Source: Glandiceps talaboti (lineage: Eukaryota; Hemichordata; Enteropneusta; Spengelidae). From it: a stretch of 64,000 bases of DNA. Location: positions 20,771,806-20,835,805 of the forward strand of contig NC_135567.1 in the NCBI RefSeq assembly GCF_964340395.1, given 5' to 3'. The notes under the pieces are model-generated. The model saw only the letters and a program-made list of their open reading frames with translations. It was not told where the DNA came from and made no database searches. The translations under genes and the position numbers were made by a program. Below are positions 57,529 through 57,879 of the stretch, one piece after another (positions within the stretch are counted from its first letter, which is position 1; the number at the start of each line of letters is the position of its first letter).

Positions 57529-57879
57529 ACACATACATGTACATAACACACGCACATACTATAACACATACATACATACACGTAAGTTGAAAACCATAAA
57601 TGTGAAAAAGCTGATACAGCCAAATATTTCATCACATGACAAAACAGACTGATTGTATCTTATAGACCCTTACAATGCAAATCAAACATATCTAGTTTTA
57701 AACAAACATACCTTTTTCAGGATAATATCAATATATCCAGCAATCAGCGCCGAGATTTGTTCACCTTCAGTAGTTTGCACAGAGTAGTAAGATTCAGAGT
57801 AATCACCAAAATCAAGAGTAAAACTTTTAGGTGATGCCGCCCAACGTCTTACACATGTCAATGGCCATGTCTTCAAGAT
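2087..57879 (-). CDS. TLN: Talin gene, 5'-truncated by the window: 42 coding exons from FERM F3 to the stop codon
   Basis: Talin joins integrin beta tails to actin at cell-matrix adhesions. Its FERM head binds and activates integrin, and its rod of 13 helical bundles binds vinculin, RIAM, KANK, DLC1-type LD motifs and F-actin. A C-terminal helix dimerises it. Exons (minus strand, right to left) were placed by similarity to vertebrate talins read by eye and by GT-AG sites. Phases are consistent throughout, with split codons only at w2/w3, w5/w6, w19/w20, w25/w26, w31/w32 and w37/w38. Total coding length is 6612 nt, or 2203 residues, against about 2195 for human talin-1 residues 347-2541. No frameshift or internal stop is needed. 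Residues 1 to about 346 (F0, F1, F2 and early F3) must lie beyond position 64000. Introns range from about 250 bp to 6.65 kb and many hold tandem arrays. The paralogue is unresolved: some segments look like talin-2. Human residue numbers here and below are from memory, accurate to a few residues. Confidence 0.97.
2292..2686. repeat. Direct duplication (about 179 bp, twice) spanning the w42 splice acceptor
   Basis: The block 2292-2470 is repeated at 2508-2686 with few differences. The left copy contains the first 41 nt of exon w42, the acceptor and adjoining intron. The right copy therefore carries a decoy acceptor plus a truncated exon start inside the w41-w42 intron. Confidence 0.9.
2705..3876. 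mobile_element. MITE-like element with TA flanks, GTCCCCGC inverted ends and six internal tandem copies
   Basis: The left end gtccccgc (2705-2712) and right end gcggggac (3869-3876) are perfect inverted repeats, each bordered outside by TA, the target duplication typical of Tc1/mariner-class elements. Inside, a 150-151 bp unit starting tctgagttatggctttggac repeats six times from about 2880 (3031, 3181, 3332, 3482, 3632). The right part (about 3760-3876) has cggac-rich sequence ending in a hairpin. No transposase is present, so it is non-autonomous. Confidence 0.75.
4182..4364 (-). CDS. TLN: Talin exon w41: R13 with the KVK actin-binding cluster
   Basis: It encodes 61 residues in phase 0, starting [39 protein letters not shown] holds the Lys-Val-Lys cluster that in human talin-1 (about 2443-2445) contacts actin in the I/LWEQ (THATCH) module. 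The donor is gtgagt and the acceptor ends acag. Confidence 0.97.
4432..5232. repeat. Minisatellite, 32-bp unit, about 25 copies
   Basis: The unit contains aaccagatgtattgtgggag followed by gatgtcaagt(c/t)c. Copies are almost identical except for a c/t alternation. A 32-bp unit without stops gives overlapping open frames in all three plus-strand frames, which are not genes. It lies in the w40-w41 intron. Confidence 0.97.
5311..5373 (-). CDS. TLN: Talin exon w40: short R13 exon
   Basis: These 21 codons read [20 protein letters not shown] followed by A, matching vertebrate GAIPANALDDGQWSQGLISA. Phase 0 at both ends, donor gtaagt and acceptor ttatag. The exon sits between two large low-complexity arrays. 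Confidence 0.95.
5480..6340. repeat. C+A-rich composite repeat: 36-bp, 28-bp and ACC-type units
   Basis: Three arrays follow one another. About three copies of a 36-bp unit (attggacaccacctcaaa...) run to about 5585, copies of ccactaacagcatcacaacc (28-bp) to about 5745, then irregular ACC/CACCA runs to 6340. The plus strand has almost no G over about 700 bp. Open frames here are compositional artefacts. Confidence 0.9.
6365..6490 (-). CDS. TLN: Talin exon w39: R13 helix
   Basis: It encodes 42 residues in phase 0 starting [17 protein letters not shown] and ending [19 protein letters not shown], one of the most conserved stretches of the talin actin-binding module. Donor gtaagt; acceptor ttttacag. 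Confidence 0.97.
6897..7113. repeat. (CA)n microsatellite with interruptions
   Basis: Long runs of ca/ac with catacata interruptions lie in the w38-w39 intron. Open frames of alternating Cys-Val or His-Thr are artefacts. Confidence 0.97.
7247..7912. repeat. Minisatellite, 21-bp unit, about 31 copies
   Basis: The unit is caaacagctactggtactta plus t. Variants have cgactgg or an extra ctaacag, which makes 27-28 bp higher-order steps. Because 21 is divisible by 3, long open frames appear on both strands. Confidence 0.97.
7913..8330. repeat. Degenerate continuation of the 21-bp array with 42-bp steps
   Basis: First come copies of tatcacatggctattggtac, then more diverged copies, then about four 42-bp copies of tcacatggctacaggcaaat-type sequence. 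They appear to be an older, diverged part of the neighbouring array. Confidence 0.8.
8355..8485 (-). CDS. TLN: Talin exon w38: R12-R13 linker and R13 start
   Basis: It encodes 43 codons plus two leading bases that complete a glycine codon with w37. [17 protein letters not shown] matches vertebrate [17 protein letters not shown]. The exon ends [10 protein letters not shown] before donor gtaagt. The C-terminal few residues differ from vertebrates (LKPRAKPK). Confidence 0.96.
8461..8790. repeat. Four tandem copies of the w38 acceptor region
   Basis: The 81-bp unit starts at 8461, 8542, 8623 and (diverged) about 8718. Each has tcttcagga(t/a)ccacccaa, the first 25 nt of exon w38, then the acceptor and the same intron sequence. 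The leftmost copy is the real exon edge. Confidence 0.9.
8974..9079 (-). CDS. TLN: Talin exon w37: R12 last helices
   Basis: It encodes 35 codons plus one base (phase 1 exit, Gly split with w38). [20 protein letters not shown] followed by VQCAEALK matches the vertebrate ELKQQL...VTELIQAAEAMK segment. Acceptor ttttacacag; donor gtatga. Confidence 0.96.
9361..9710. repeat. 50-bp tandem array (7 copies) containing a piece of exon w36
   Basis: Units start every 50 bp from 9361 with aggaggtccttgtaggcata. Exon w36 reads aggagatccttgtaggcata at 9731. On the talin strand the repeat still spells TYA(Y/H)KDLL. The array abuts the donor of w36 on its downstream side. Confidence 0.9.
9715..9819 (-). CDS. 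TLN: Talin exon w36: R12
   Basis: It encodes 35 residues in phase 0, [17 protein letters not shown] then [17 protein letters not shown]. Vertebrate talins have ALHYGRECANGYLELLDHV here. Acceptor ttgcag; donor gtatgt. The exon is sandwiched between two tandem arrays, each holding part of it. Confidence 0.95.
9814..10009. repeat. 49-bp tandem array (4 copies) containing the w36 acceptor
   Basis: Caccctg(c/t)aacatgaataa recurs at about 9816, 9865, 9914 and 9963. The first copy is the real acceptor with the first nucleotides of w36, and the others lie upstream in the intron on the talin strand. Confidence 0.9.
10040..10385. repeat. G-rich degenerate repeats
   Basis: Phrases ggcaggtggacat, ggggcagatggacaggatga and gatgacactaatgg recur, with a clear 58-bp duplication around 10240-10350. 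Confidence 0.75.
10455..10738. repeat. Minisatellite, 39-40 bp unit, about 7 copies
   Basis: The unit contains aggtttgtttatgtccacca then tgtagtatattattttcat. It ends 20 bp before the donor of exon w35. Confidence 0.95.
10758..10943 (-). CDS. TLN: Talin exon w35: R12 first helices
   Basis: It encodes 62 residues in phase 0: [20 protein letters not shown], then [20 protein letters not shown], which is almost identical to vertebrate talins. Donor gtaagt; acceptor ctag. Confidence 0.97.
11524..11640 (-). CDS. TLN: Talin exon w34: R11-R12
   Basis: It encodes 39 residues in phase 0. [20 protein letters not shown] is nearly invariant in talins and is followed by [18 protein letters not shown]. Donor gtaagt; acceptor atacag. 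Confidence 0.97.
11790..11950. repeat. Minisatellite, about 21-bp unit
   Basis: About eight copies of tgtgtgatatgtaagttgtt with a/t and g/a changes, in the w33-w34 intron. Confidence 0.9.
12495..12785. repeat. Minisatellite, about 24-26 bp unit
   Basis: Copies of aatgtaaatattggtaaaca followed by tctta repeat about 11 times. Confidence 0.9.
13085..13480. repeat. Minisatellite, 20-bp unit, about 19 copies
   Basis: The unit is gtggtacaatgtatctaagt with gtaatgc and gttgtac variants. It ends near 13480. Confidence 0.93.
13957..14082 (-). CDS. TLN: Talin exon w33: R11
   Basis: It encodes 42 residues in phase 0, [20 protein letters not shown] then [20 protein letters not shown] and AK. Talin-2 has VVLINAIKDVAKALSDLISATK. 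Donor gtataa is weaker than the others; acceptor ctaacag. Confidence 0.95.
14165..14453 (+). promoter_or_regulatory. Cluster of CTCF-type motifs in the w32-w33 intron
   Basis: CCACTAGGTGGCAG, a perfect match to the classical CTCF core CCASYAGRKGGCRS, occurs at 14165-14178, 14190-14203 and 14440-14453, and a one-mismatch form CCACTTGGTGGCGC at 14404-14417. All have the same orientation. Each lies within a ggtcaccactaggtggcagt repeat, so they may have spread as a repeat. Binding is not shown. Confidence 0.45.
14454..15170. other. Intron stretch with no recognised feature
   Basis: AT-rich intronic DNA of the w32-w33 intron. I saw no coding similarity, clear repeat array or structured RNA. Confidence 0.5.
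15175..15225 (+). other. G-run tract with quadruplex potential
   Basis: Plus strand contains repeated ggggtgggggtagagggtag with many runs of three or more G in about 45 bp. It is C-rich on the transcribed talin RNA strand. Confidence 0.5.
15395..15620. repeat. Compound microsatellite (GT)n, (ATGT)n, (AGGT)n
   Basis: gtgtgt runs pass into about twelve atgt units and then about fourteen aggt units. Confidence 0.95.
16098..16281 (-). CDS. TLN: Talin exon w32: R11
   Basis: One leading base completes Arg with w31, then 61 codons: [20 protein letters not shown], and [20 protein letters not shown]. It is closest to talin-2 in the first helix. Donor gtgagc; acceptor tatttcag. Confidence 0.97.
16305..16525. 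repeat. Minisatellite, 33-bp unit, about 6 copies
   Basis: The unit contains atcacatgtacagtacttgc then taagaacatggcc. It starts 24 bp upstream of exon w32 on the talin strand. Confidence 0.93.
16971..17140 (-). CDS. TLN: Talin exon w31: vinculin-binding helix of R10 into R11
   Basis: 56 codons plus two bases. [20 protein letters not shown] completes the helix known as VBS3 (human about 1944-1969), and [19 protein letters not shown] is nearly invariant. It ends ETFADH plus a split Arg. Donor gttaga is non-consensus after GT. Confidence 0.96.
17215..17410. repeat. Dispersed TCACATGA-type motif cluster
   Basis: Several copies of atcacatgat / catcacatg / acacatgatg in loose spacing. Similar clusters recur at 18280-18370, 19330-19615, 20190-20390, 31560-31760 and 41225-41400. 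Confidence 0.6.
17544..17690 (-). CDS. TLN: Talin exon w30: R10 helices 3-4
   Basis: It encodes 49 residues in phase 0, starting [16 protein letters not shown] (human IGSHIKHRVQELGHGC, about 1911 on) and ending [14 protein letters not shown], the first half of vinculin-binding helix VBS3. It can be joined in frame either to w29 or to the ATG exon at 18422-18652. Donor gtacgt. Confidence 0.96.
17790..17970. repeat. (CAGA)n tetranucleotide tract
   Basis: cagacagacaga runs with interruptions. The same tetranucleotide recurs at 19110-19160, 21680-21845, 25220-25385 and 56905-56960. Confidence 0.95.
18422..18652 (-). CDS. Candidate alternative first exon (or cassette exon) inside the talin gene
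   Basis: An ATG at 18650-18652 opens 77 codons that end in phase 0 at a consensus donor (GTG then gtaagt), which is the phase needed by exon w30. An in-frame stop (TGA, 18659-18661) lies three codons upstream of the ATG, so the ATG could be a true start. The product is acidic: [20 protein letters not shown], later [13 protein letters not shown], and ends VTGDDGV. Canonical talin joins w29 directly to w30 without it. Spliced to w30-w42 it would give about 706 residues: the end of R10, R11-R13 and the dimer helix, without the head. An internal acceptor (ttcttgacccag, phase 0) could instead make it a cassette exon. I recognise no family for the peptide. Confidence 0.4.
18747..18778 (-). promoter_or_regulatory. 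Possible promoter elements upstream of the alternative ATG
   Basis: A perfect 16-bp palindrome, tatggaatattccata (18747-18762), is followed by tgaccttTgaacc (18763-18775, two direct half-sites like a nuclear-receptor DR1) and ccaat (18774-18778, an inverted CCAAT box on the talin strand). They lie about 95-125 bp before the ATG. No clear TATA box; functional value is inference. Confidence 0.2.
19110..19290. repeat. (CAGA)n and (CA)n microsatellites
   Basis: acagacagacag at about 19117-19160 and cacacata/cacaca at about 19240-19290, separated by unique sequence. Confidence 0.9.
19330..19618. repeat. Tandem CACATGATAATCACATG-type repeat next to exon w29
   Basis: About 25-bp units of caccacatgataatcacatg run almost to the donor of w29 (19614-19620). 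They contain many TCACATG(A) boxes. Confidence 0.9.
19621..19845 (-). CDS. TLN: Talin exon w29: R9-R10 linker and R10 helices 1-2
   Basis: It encodes 75 residues in phase 0. [13 protein letters not shown] is followed by [20 protein letters not shown] and [14 protein letters not shown], matching human SFVDYQTTMVRTAKAIA...EMVTKSNTSPEELG. Ends STSDE before gtaagc, aligned with human ENEE. Confidence 0.96.
20190..20390. repeat. About 71-bp tandem repeat, nearly 3 copies
   Basis: Copies share atgatgtccatacaatgacc and gatttacatgagatgaccat. Confidence 0.85.
20408..20554 (-). CDS. TLN: Talin exon w28: R9 last helix
   Basis: It encodes 49 residues in phase 0, [14 protein letters not shown] then [20 protein letters not shown] and [12 protein letters not shown]. 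Vertebrate equivalents read LNEAASEVGLVGGMVDAI. Acceptor ccatag; donor gtaagt. Confidence 0.96.
20555..21217. other. Intron w27-w28, no recognised feature
   Basis: About 660 bp of ordinary intronic sequence without arrays or coding similarity. Confidence 0.6.
21218..21388 (-). CDS. TLN: Talin exon w27: R9 with the autoinhibitory glutamate
   Basis: It encodes 57 residues in phase 0, [17 protein letters not shown] then [20 protein letters not shown] and NPK. The Glu in VAES corresponds to human E1770, which docks on the F3 domain in the closed molecule, so head-rod autoinhibition is probably conserved. Donor gtaaga. Confidence 0.97.
21660..21850. repeat. (CAGA)n tracts flanking an exon-sized gap
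   Basis: Two cagacagacag tracts (about 21685-21712 and 21780-21832) near the donor of w26. Confidence 0.93.
21902..22136 (-). CDS. TLN: Talin exon w26: R9 helices
   Basis: One leading base completes Arg with w25, then 78 codons: [33 protein letters not shown] and EQLGHQ. Family match DKAPGQLECETAI...[13 protein letters not shown]. Donor gtaagg; acceptor ttttacag. Confidence 0.97.
22222..22440. mobile_element. Interspersed-repeat fragment (SINE-tail type)
   Basis: An atcaatcaatcaatc tract is followed by agagatttatatagtgctaa and, later, gccgctttacaaaa. The 'tatatagcgct ... cgctttacaa' pair is common in dispersed repeats of marine animals. No A/B boxes were identified. Probably a truncated copy. 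Confidence 0.4.
22565..22746 (-). CDS. TLN: Talin exon w25: R7 last helices into R9
   Basis: 60 codons plus two bases. ARKAQEP is followed by [20 protein letters not shown] and [20 protein letters not shown], matching vertebrate PSWSVLAGHSRTVSDSIKK. Acceptor tttacag; donor gtaagc. Confidence 0.96.
22978..23232. repeat. Minisatellite, 19-bp unit, about 13 copies
   Basis: The unit is tactgctttgtaataccca, with ttatacccaga variants. Confidence 0.93.
23340..23480 (-). CDS. TLN: Talin exon w24: R8-R7 junction
   Basis: It encodes 47 residues in phase 0, [14 protein letters not shown] then [20 protein letters not shown] and AKISIE. Human: ALDGAFTEENRAQC...FASNPEFSSIPAQIS. Donor gtatgt; acceptor catccag. 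Confidence 0.97.
23672..24090. repeat. Degenerate tandem copies (about 95 bp) of part of exon w23
   Basis: Exon w23 reads ttttcaccaggttagctgtg at 24152. Intron copies read ttttcaccaagttagctgtg near 23775, tcaccaagttagctgtgcta near 23893 and ttttcaccaacttaggtgtg near 23960, with older copies near 23675 and 24058. The following text, acccttaac, aaatgtctaaag, tgtttctc, also follows the exon order. The copies have lost coding sense. Confidence 0.8.
24146..24307 (-). CDS. TLN: Talin exon w23: R8 (LD-motif binding bundle)
   Basis: It encodes 54 residues in phase 0, [20 protein letters not shown] then [20 protein letters not shown] and KSIK. Vertebrate R8 binds RIAM, DLC1 and other LD-motif proteins through this surface, and the binding lysines near STANLVK are kept. 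Donor gtacat; acceptor ctgtag. Confidence 0.97.
24465..24590. repeat. Short ctatggaaacag-type repeats
   Basis: actatggaaaca and related 12-mers recur about six times next to the donor of w22. Confidence 0.7.
24595..24738 (-). CDS. TLN: Talin exon w22: R7-R8 linker and R8 helix 1
   Basis: It encodes 48 residues in phase 0, [15 protein letters not shown] then [20 protein letters not shown], almost identical to vertebrate talin-2. Donor gtaagt; acceptor caacag. Confidence 0.97.
24916..25038 (-). CDS. TLN: Talin exon w21: R7 with the KANK-site glycine
   Basis: It encodes 41 residues in phase 0, [17 protein letters not shown] then [13 protein letters not shown]. The Gly of ILGE aligns with human G1404, at the groove where KANK proteins bind R7. 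Donor gtatgt; acceptor tttcag. Confidence 0.96.
25090..25138. repeat. (GATA)n microsatellite
   Basis: About eleven gata units. Confidence 0.95.
25220..25386. repeat. (CAGA)n microsatellite
   Basis: cagacagacag runs with cagacacaga interruptions, ending about 12 bp before the donor of w20. Confidence 0.95.
25398..25581 (-). CDS. TLN: Talin exon w20: R6-R7
   Basis: One base completing Arg with w19, then 61 codons: [30 protein letters not shown] and [14 protein letters not shown]. Human: CTQQAPGQKECDNALREL and MSYFGCLDSVMENSK. Donor gtaata; acceptor attgtag. Confidence 0.96.
25605..25745. repeat. gtaaacaatgtaaacaacac-type short repeats
   Basis: caaagtaaacaatgtaaa and close variants repeat in irregular 20-26 bp steps. 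Confidence 0.8.
25763..25885. repeat. Minisatellite, 33-bp unit, about 4 copies
   Basis: gctgataatttggataaact followed by ctgagaatgta. Confidence 0.92.
25971..26110 (-). CDS. TLN: Talin exon w19: R6
   Basis: 46 codons plus two bases, [11 protein letters not shown] then [20 protein letters not shown] and LAMAA plus split Arg. Human: VVSNLKGISMSSSKLLLAAKAL. Donor gtatgt; acceptor attacag. Confidence 0.97.
26125..26255. repeat. About 54-bp repeat, 2-3 copies
   Basis: gcattttgattggtaggttc and gtaggttatgtaatcatg recur, decaying leftwards to rightwards. Confidence 0.75.
26256..26766. other. Intron w18-w19 remainder, nothing recognised
   Basis: Contains a short tagggtagggtagggtagg tract near 26396-26420, too short and off-register for telomeric repeat. 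Otherwise plain sequence. Confidence 0.6.
26767..26964 (-). CDS. TLN: Talin exon w18: R6
   Basis: It encodes 66 residues in phase 0, [17 protein letters not shown] then [20 protein letters not shown] and [13 protein letters not shown]. Human: FQEAQSRLNEAAAGLNQAATELVQASRG...FLEAGVEMAGQAP. Donor gtaagt; acceptor gttttag. A 6.65-kb intron precedes it. Confidence 0.97.
26965..29539. other. Large intron w17-w18, 3' part: no genes recognised
   Basis: AT-rich sequence. Positions 27595-27970 hold three degenerate copies of a block with tttgcatgttaa and tggacaggatg about 170 bp apart. No exon with talin similarity was seen. Confidence 0.6.
29540..29720. repeat. Short tttgcataa-type repeats
   Basis: gatttgcataacaattggtg, atttgcataagaattggtga and similar units repeat about every 36 bp. 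Confidence 0.75.
29905..30260. repeat. About 90-bp tandem repeat, 4 copies
   Basis: Each copy has aagaactgtgattggtcaat then caaaagatgaata(a/c)at(c/t)agct and ttcactttgcactgttcatg. Confidence 0.93.
30470..30712. mobile_element. 243-bp MITE with GGGAACTTGCAA inverted ends and TA duplication (copy 1)
   Basis: The left end gggaacttgcaa and right end ttgcaagttccc are perfect 12-bp inverted repeats, with TA directly outside on both sides. A second copy at 40261-40504 is nearly the same length and shares most of the sequence. Confidence 0.85.
31164..31283 (-). CDS. Candidate unrecorded talin cassette exon (40 codons) in the R6 helix 1-2 loop
   Basis: On the talin strand, acceptor gttgaaatcag is followed by 40 open codons and donor gtatgt. 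Both ends are phase 0, as is the w17-w18 junction it would enter. The peptide starts [20 protein letters not shown] and ends [12 protein letters not shown]. It would replace the short loop that in human reads SLPPSTGT (about 1235). It is rich in Ser, Thr, Tyr and His rather than Ala, so it would be a loop, not a rod helix. No homologue is recognised; transcript support is required. Confidence 0.4.
31285..33617. other. Large intron w17-w18, 5' part
   Basis: Positions 31560-31760 hold two or three copies of tcatgtgacaagcatgtgac. Positions 33110-33300 have degenerate aatttggcaaaa phrases. A coding-like 51-codon stretch at about 31325-31452 (minus) is treated under findings. Otherwise AT-rich with no recognised feature. 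Confidence 0.5.
33618..33737 (-). CDS. TLN: Talin exon w17: R5-R6
   Basis: It encodes 40 residues in phase 0, [13 protein letters not shown] then [20 protein letters not shown] and KTLLTGK. Human: [29 protein letters not shown]. Donor gtaaga; acceptor attgacag. Confidence 0.97.
33885..34196 (-). CDS. TLN: Talin exon w16: R5
   Basis: This is the longest exon, 104 residues in phase 0. [39 protein letters not shown] and [11 protein letters not shown] track human NSTKAVSSAIAQLL, GNENYAGIAARDVAGGL and ESQQRLAQ. Donor gtagga; acceptor ttgttcag. Confidence 0.97.
34255..34619. mobile_element. Foldback element with TGCCCTCTA / TAGAGGGCA ends and internal repeats
   Basis: The left end (a)gtatgccctcta (about 34255) and right end tagagggcacact (34607-34619) are inverted repeats, and ccaattt / aaatttgg extends the pairing. 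Inside, gtgccctctaagccaatttg-type blocks repeat about every 110 bp. Confidence 0.65.
35061..35189 (-). CDS. TLN: Talin exon w15: R4-R5
   Basis: It encodes 43 residues in phase 0, [20 protein letters not shown] then [10 protein letters not shown]. Human: AQEACGPLEMDSALSVV...GKLKPLPGET. Donor gtaagg; acceptor cttatag. Confidence 0.97.
35351..35555. mobile_element. Palindromic MITE-like element, uninterrupted copy
   Basis: Arms of about 75 bp pair with each other: gcattcatatcaagtgtaaa on the left and tttacacttgatatgaatgc on the right. The outer ends are cactgaagtaaaacactttc and aaaacactttactttggtg. The loop contains agcatgtggcctttgtaatg. A second copy at 40131-40592 is split by another MITE. 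Confidence 0.8.
35711..35959 (-). CDS. TLN: Talin exon w14: R4
   Basis: It encodes 83 residues in phase 0, [32 protein letters not shown] and [11 protein letters not shown]. Human: [20 protein letters not shown] and TALAELRTAAQK. Donor gtaagt; acceptor caacag. Confidence 0.97.
36126..36239 (-). CDS. TLN: Talin exon w13: R4 helix
   Basis: It encodes 38 residues in phase 0, [18 protein letters not shown] then HQQLATECK. Human: AAKQAAASATQTIAAAQ...LLVQSCK. Donor gtactt; acceptor catcacag. Confidence 0.95.
36250..36550. repeat. tatcacaatg-type minisatellite, 10-bp and composite units
   Basis: tatcacaatgtatcacaatg and tatataacaatgtatcacaa alternate. Scattered diverged copies continue to about 36905. 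Confidence 0.93.
36975..37103 (-). CDS. TLN: Talin exon w12: R3 end with T901 equivalent
   Basis: It encodes 43 residues in phase 0, [11 protein letters not shown] then [20 protein letters not shown] and [11 protein letters not shown]. The Thr of RAATDAA aligns with human T901, one of four buried threonines that make R3 the first rod bundle to unfold under force. Confidence 0.97.
37360..37605. repeat. About 59-bp G-rich repeat, 3-4 copies
   Basis: ggggtaggaaatcagagctt and ggggtggaaaaagaattgct recur. Confidence 0.9.
37635..37766 (-). CDS. TLN: Talin exon w11: R3 vinculin-binding helix
   Basis: It encodes 44 residues in phase 0, [20 protein letters not shown] then [20 protein letters not shown], matching human VBS2a LLSAAKILADATAKMVEAAK (about 849-879), with the T867 equivalent. 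Donor gtaaga; acceptor ttgctag. Confidence 0.97.
37877..37967. repeat. Partial duplicate of the 3' end of exon w10
   Basis: Positions about 37877-37936 repeat exon positions about 37982-38041 (ggcttgt(t/c)taaccatctctg ...). On the talin strand it still reads [16 protein letters not shown]. It lies just past the w10 donor in the intron. Confidence 0.9.
37968..38198 (-). CDS. TLN: Talin exon w10: R2-R3
   Basis: It encodes 77 residues in phase 0, [20 protein letters not shown] then [20 protein letters not shown]. The threonines of TAVT and VLTAT match human T809 and T833 of the R3 threonine belt. Donor gtaggt; acceptor tgtag. Confidence 0.97.
38283..38862. repeat. Minisatellite, 54-bp unit, about 11 copies
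   Basis: The unit includes agcgccatctatcatagagt and gaacaagactgacagtttgt. Since 54 is divisible by 3, a repeating open frame ([18 protein letters not shown]) appears on the minus strand; it is not part of talin. Confidence 0.97.
39054..39155 (-). CDS. TLN: Talin exon w9: R2
   Basis: It encodes 34 residues in phase 0, [20 protein letters not shown] then [14 protein letters not shown], nearly identical to human. Donor gtaaac; acceptor cttacacag. Confidence 0.97.
39250..39412. repeat. (GT)n microsatellite
   Basis: About 24 uninterrupted gt units, then interrupted gt/gc/ta mixtures, in the 350-bp intron w8-w9. Confidence 0.97.
39502..39669 (-). CDS. TLN: Talin exon w8: R2
   Basis: It encodes 56 residues in phase 0, starting D T, then [20 protein letters not shown] and [14 protein letters not shown]. 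Human: [22 protein letters not shown]...[13 protein letters not shown]. Donor gtaagt; acceptor ttttacag. Confidence 0.97.
39759..39866. repeat. (CA)n microsatellite
   Basis: About 22 uninterrupted ca units followed by catacata and cagacaca variants. Confidence 0.97.
39932..40030 (-). CDS. TLN: Talin exon w7: R1-R2
   Basis: It encodes 33 residues in phase 0, [15 protein letters not shown] then EVDPRFQ. Human: EPRQNLLQAAGNVGQASGELL...DTDPHFQ. Donor gtaaac; acceptor atccag. Confidence 0.96.
40131..40592. mobile_element. Second copy of the palindromic element, interrupted by a nested MITE
   Basis: The left half (to about 40260) and right half (from 40505) match 35351-35555, including tatcaagtgtaaaagtata and cttttacacttgatat(g)gatg. 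The break falls at gtggtcaat / aattagcaaatg, where a 244-bp MITE lies. Confidence 0.85.
40261..40504. mobile_element. 244-bp MITE, copy 2 of the GGGAACTTGCAA family, nested
   Basis: Perfect inverted ends gggaacttgcaa and ttgcaagttccc; left flank TA, right flank aa (probably a mutated TA). Most of it matches 30470-30712. Confidence 0.85.
40740..40990. repeat. Degenerate ~20-bp repeats rich in ATTTGCAT
   Basis: aaatttgcatattgtgacaa and atttgcatatgccaga recur about ten times with changes. Confidence 0.75.
40991..43228. other. Intron w6-w7, no gene recognised
   Basis: Positions 41225-41400 hold gtcacatggttatcacatg-type repeats. Positions 42850-42965 hold two to three copies of agaagtctgatggggctgaa then taaaatgacttatct. 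The rest is AT-rich intronic sequence without coding similarity. Confidence 0.6.
43229..43388 (-). CDS. TLN: Talin exon w6: R1 with vinculin-binding helix VBS1
   Basis: One base completes Ile with w5, then 53 codons: [20 protein letters not shown] then [20 protein letters not shown]. The latter matches human VBS1 (about 605-628, LLQAAKGLAGAVSELLRSAQ). Donor gtatgt; acceptor ttttgcag. Confidence 0.97.
43780..43882. repeat. Minisatellite, 21-bp unit, about 5 copies
   Basis: acccagctgtacccctccac plus a; pyrimidine-rich on the plus strand. Confidence 0.93.
44118..45765. repeat. Minisatellite, 70-bp unit, about 23 copies
   Basis: The unit contains agacacacacagactatgat, ggtgaactgatcagttgaga and tagctatagactgaaataac. 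Variants a/t and tt/ct alternate in blocks. A two-unit (140-bp) higher-order alternation is visible in the middle. Confidence 0.97.
45776..45850. repeat. Partial duplicate of the 3' end of exon w5
   Basis: Positions about 45776-45840 repeat 45880-45945 (atagtt(a/g)taactgcagatcc, acagcagtatagtta). On the talin strand it still reads [16 protein letters not shown], compared with [16 protein letters not shown] in w5. It lies just after the w5 donor. Confidence 0.92.
45894..46054 (-). CDS. TLN: Talin exon w5: R1
   Basis: 53 codons plus two bases, [20 protein letters not shown] then [16 protein letters not shown]. Human: ASKAWRKNKMDESKHEIHSQ...DPAETDYTAVGCAVTT. Donor gtaagt; acceptor ctgtag. Confidence 0.96.
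46155..46300. repeat. About 47-bp repeat, 3 copies
   Basis: tctagttcctatacagtatc then gttaccatttacacc recur three times. Confidence 0.93.
46660..46905. repeat. About 84-bp repeat, 3 copies
   Basis: caattatttacaacaactct then agactatgactatattcagt and gttgttgctagctttcaaat. Confidence 0.92.
46906..48964. other. Intron w4-w5, remainder
   Basis: Positions 47490-47720 hold two to three copies of aactagggagttaaggttag then cctaatttgtattggcaagg. No coding similarity was seen in the rest. Confidence 0.6.
48965..49105 (-). CDS. TLN: Talin exon w4: neck to R1
   Basis: It encodes 47 residues in phase 0, [27 protein letters not shown] and [10 protein letters not shown]. Human: LTSAQQALTGTINSSMQAV...TLPPLGQDA. 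Donor gtgagt; acceptor ttgacag. Confidence 0.96.
49106..52136. other. Intron w3-w4 with degenerate repeats
   Basis: Positions 49840-50150: two copies of a roughly 130-bp block (aacctacacttttaaaacat, catttgtcaaaaaattatgt). Positions 50360-50900: about 170-bp degenerate units with agcatggctaaatca and ctccctagcttggtaat. Positions 51640-51765: three copies of a 34-bp unit (actggtcaacattgtggtca). No gene recognised. Confidence 0.65.
52137..52225 (-). CDS. TLN: Talin exon w3: flexible neck
   Basis: Two bases complete Ser with w2, then 29 codons: [18 protein letters not shown] and HTAPM. Low-complexity linker aligned with human FQVGSMPPAQQQITSGQMHR. Weakly conserved, but phases and position fit. 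Donor gtaagt; acceptor gatgacag. Confidence 0.88.
52300..52595. repeat. About 38-bp repeat, 7-8 copies
   Basis: ttacccagacttgtctgtct then ttatacagctagtcttgg, with actactctgact variants. Confidence 0.92.
52640..52805. repeat. cacagctgcagaaatgtgta-type repeats
   Basis: About four irregular copies with aagctgtgcagcactagtgg; many CAGCTG boxes. Confidence 0.8.
53065..53640. repeat. About 175-bp tandem repeat, 3-4 copies
   Basis: Each copy has taaaattggcgggaaagtcc, ttcacatgttgatatatttg and tgaattaactctaaattaag. Confidence 0.93.
53930..54120. repeat. About 85-bp duplication
   Basis: gcaaataggctaattagata then atgcagattaacccaaattc occur twice. Confidence 0.9.
54271..54436 (-). CDS. TLN: Talin exon w2: head-rod neck with the calpain-site region
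   Basis: 55 codons plus one base. [20 protein letters not shown], then [13 protein letters not shown]. In human talin-1 calpain cuts in this neck at about residues 432-433 (LQQQ/YN). Here the local text is [11 protein letters not shown], so the precise cleavage motif is altered. Donor gtaagt; acceptor ttttacag. Confidence 0.96.
54620..56100. repeat. Minisatellite, 37-bp unit, about 40 copies
   Basis: attcggcatctcgtatttga then ttgtgattcagattaca. Variants (cag/ctg/gtg; gcatc/gtatc) occur in blocks; 55720-56000 is especially homogeneous. Confidence 0.97.
56100..57711. other. Intron w1-w2 remainder with microsatellites
   Basis: attcatattcatattc near 56165-56200, (CAGA)n at 56905-56960, and (CA)n / (aacac)n at 57345-57570. 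No coding similarity was seen. Confidence 0.7.
57712..57879 (-). CDS. TLN: Talin exon w1 (first in window): C-terminal part of FERM F3, integrin-binding PTB fold
   Basis: It encodes 56 residues in phase 0, [27 protein letters not shown], and [20 protein letters not shown] then ILKK. It aligns to human about 347-402. The Arg-Trp pair of RRWAAS equals R358/W359, which contact the integrin beta tail. Donor gtatgt; acceptor tttcctag. Preceding exons lie beyond the window. Confidence 0.98.
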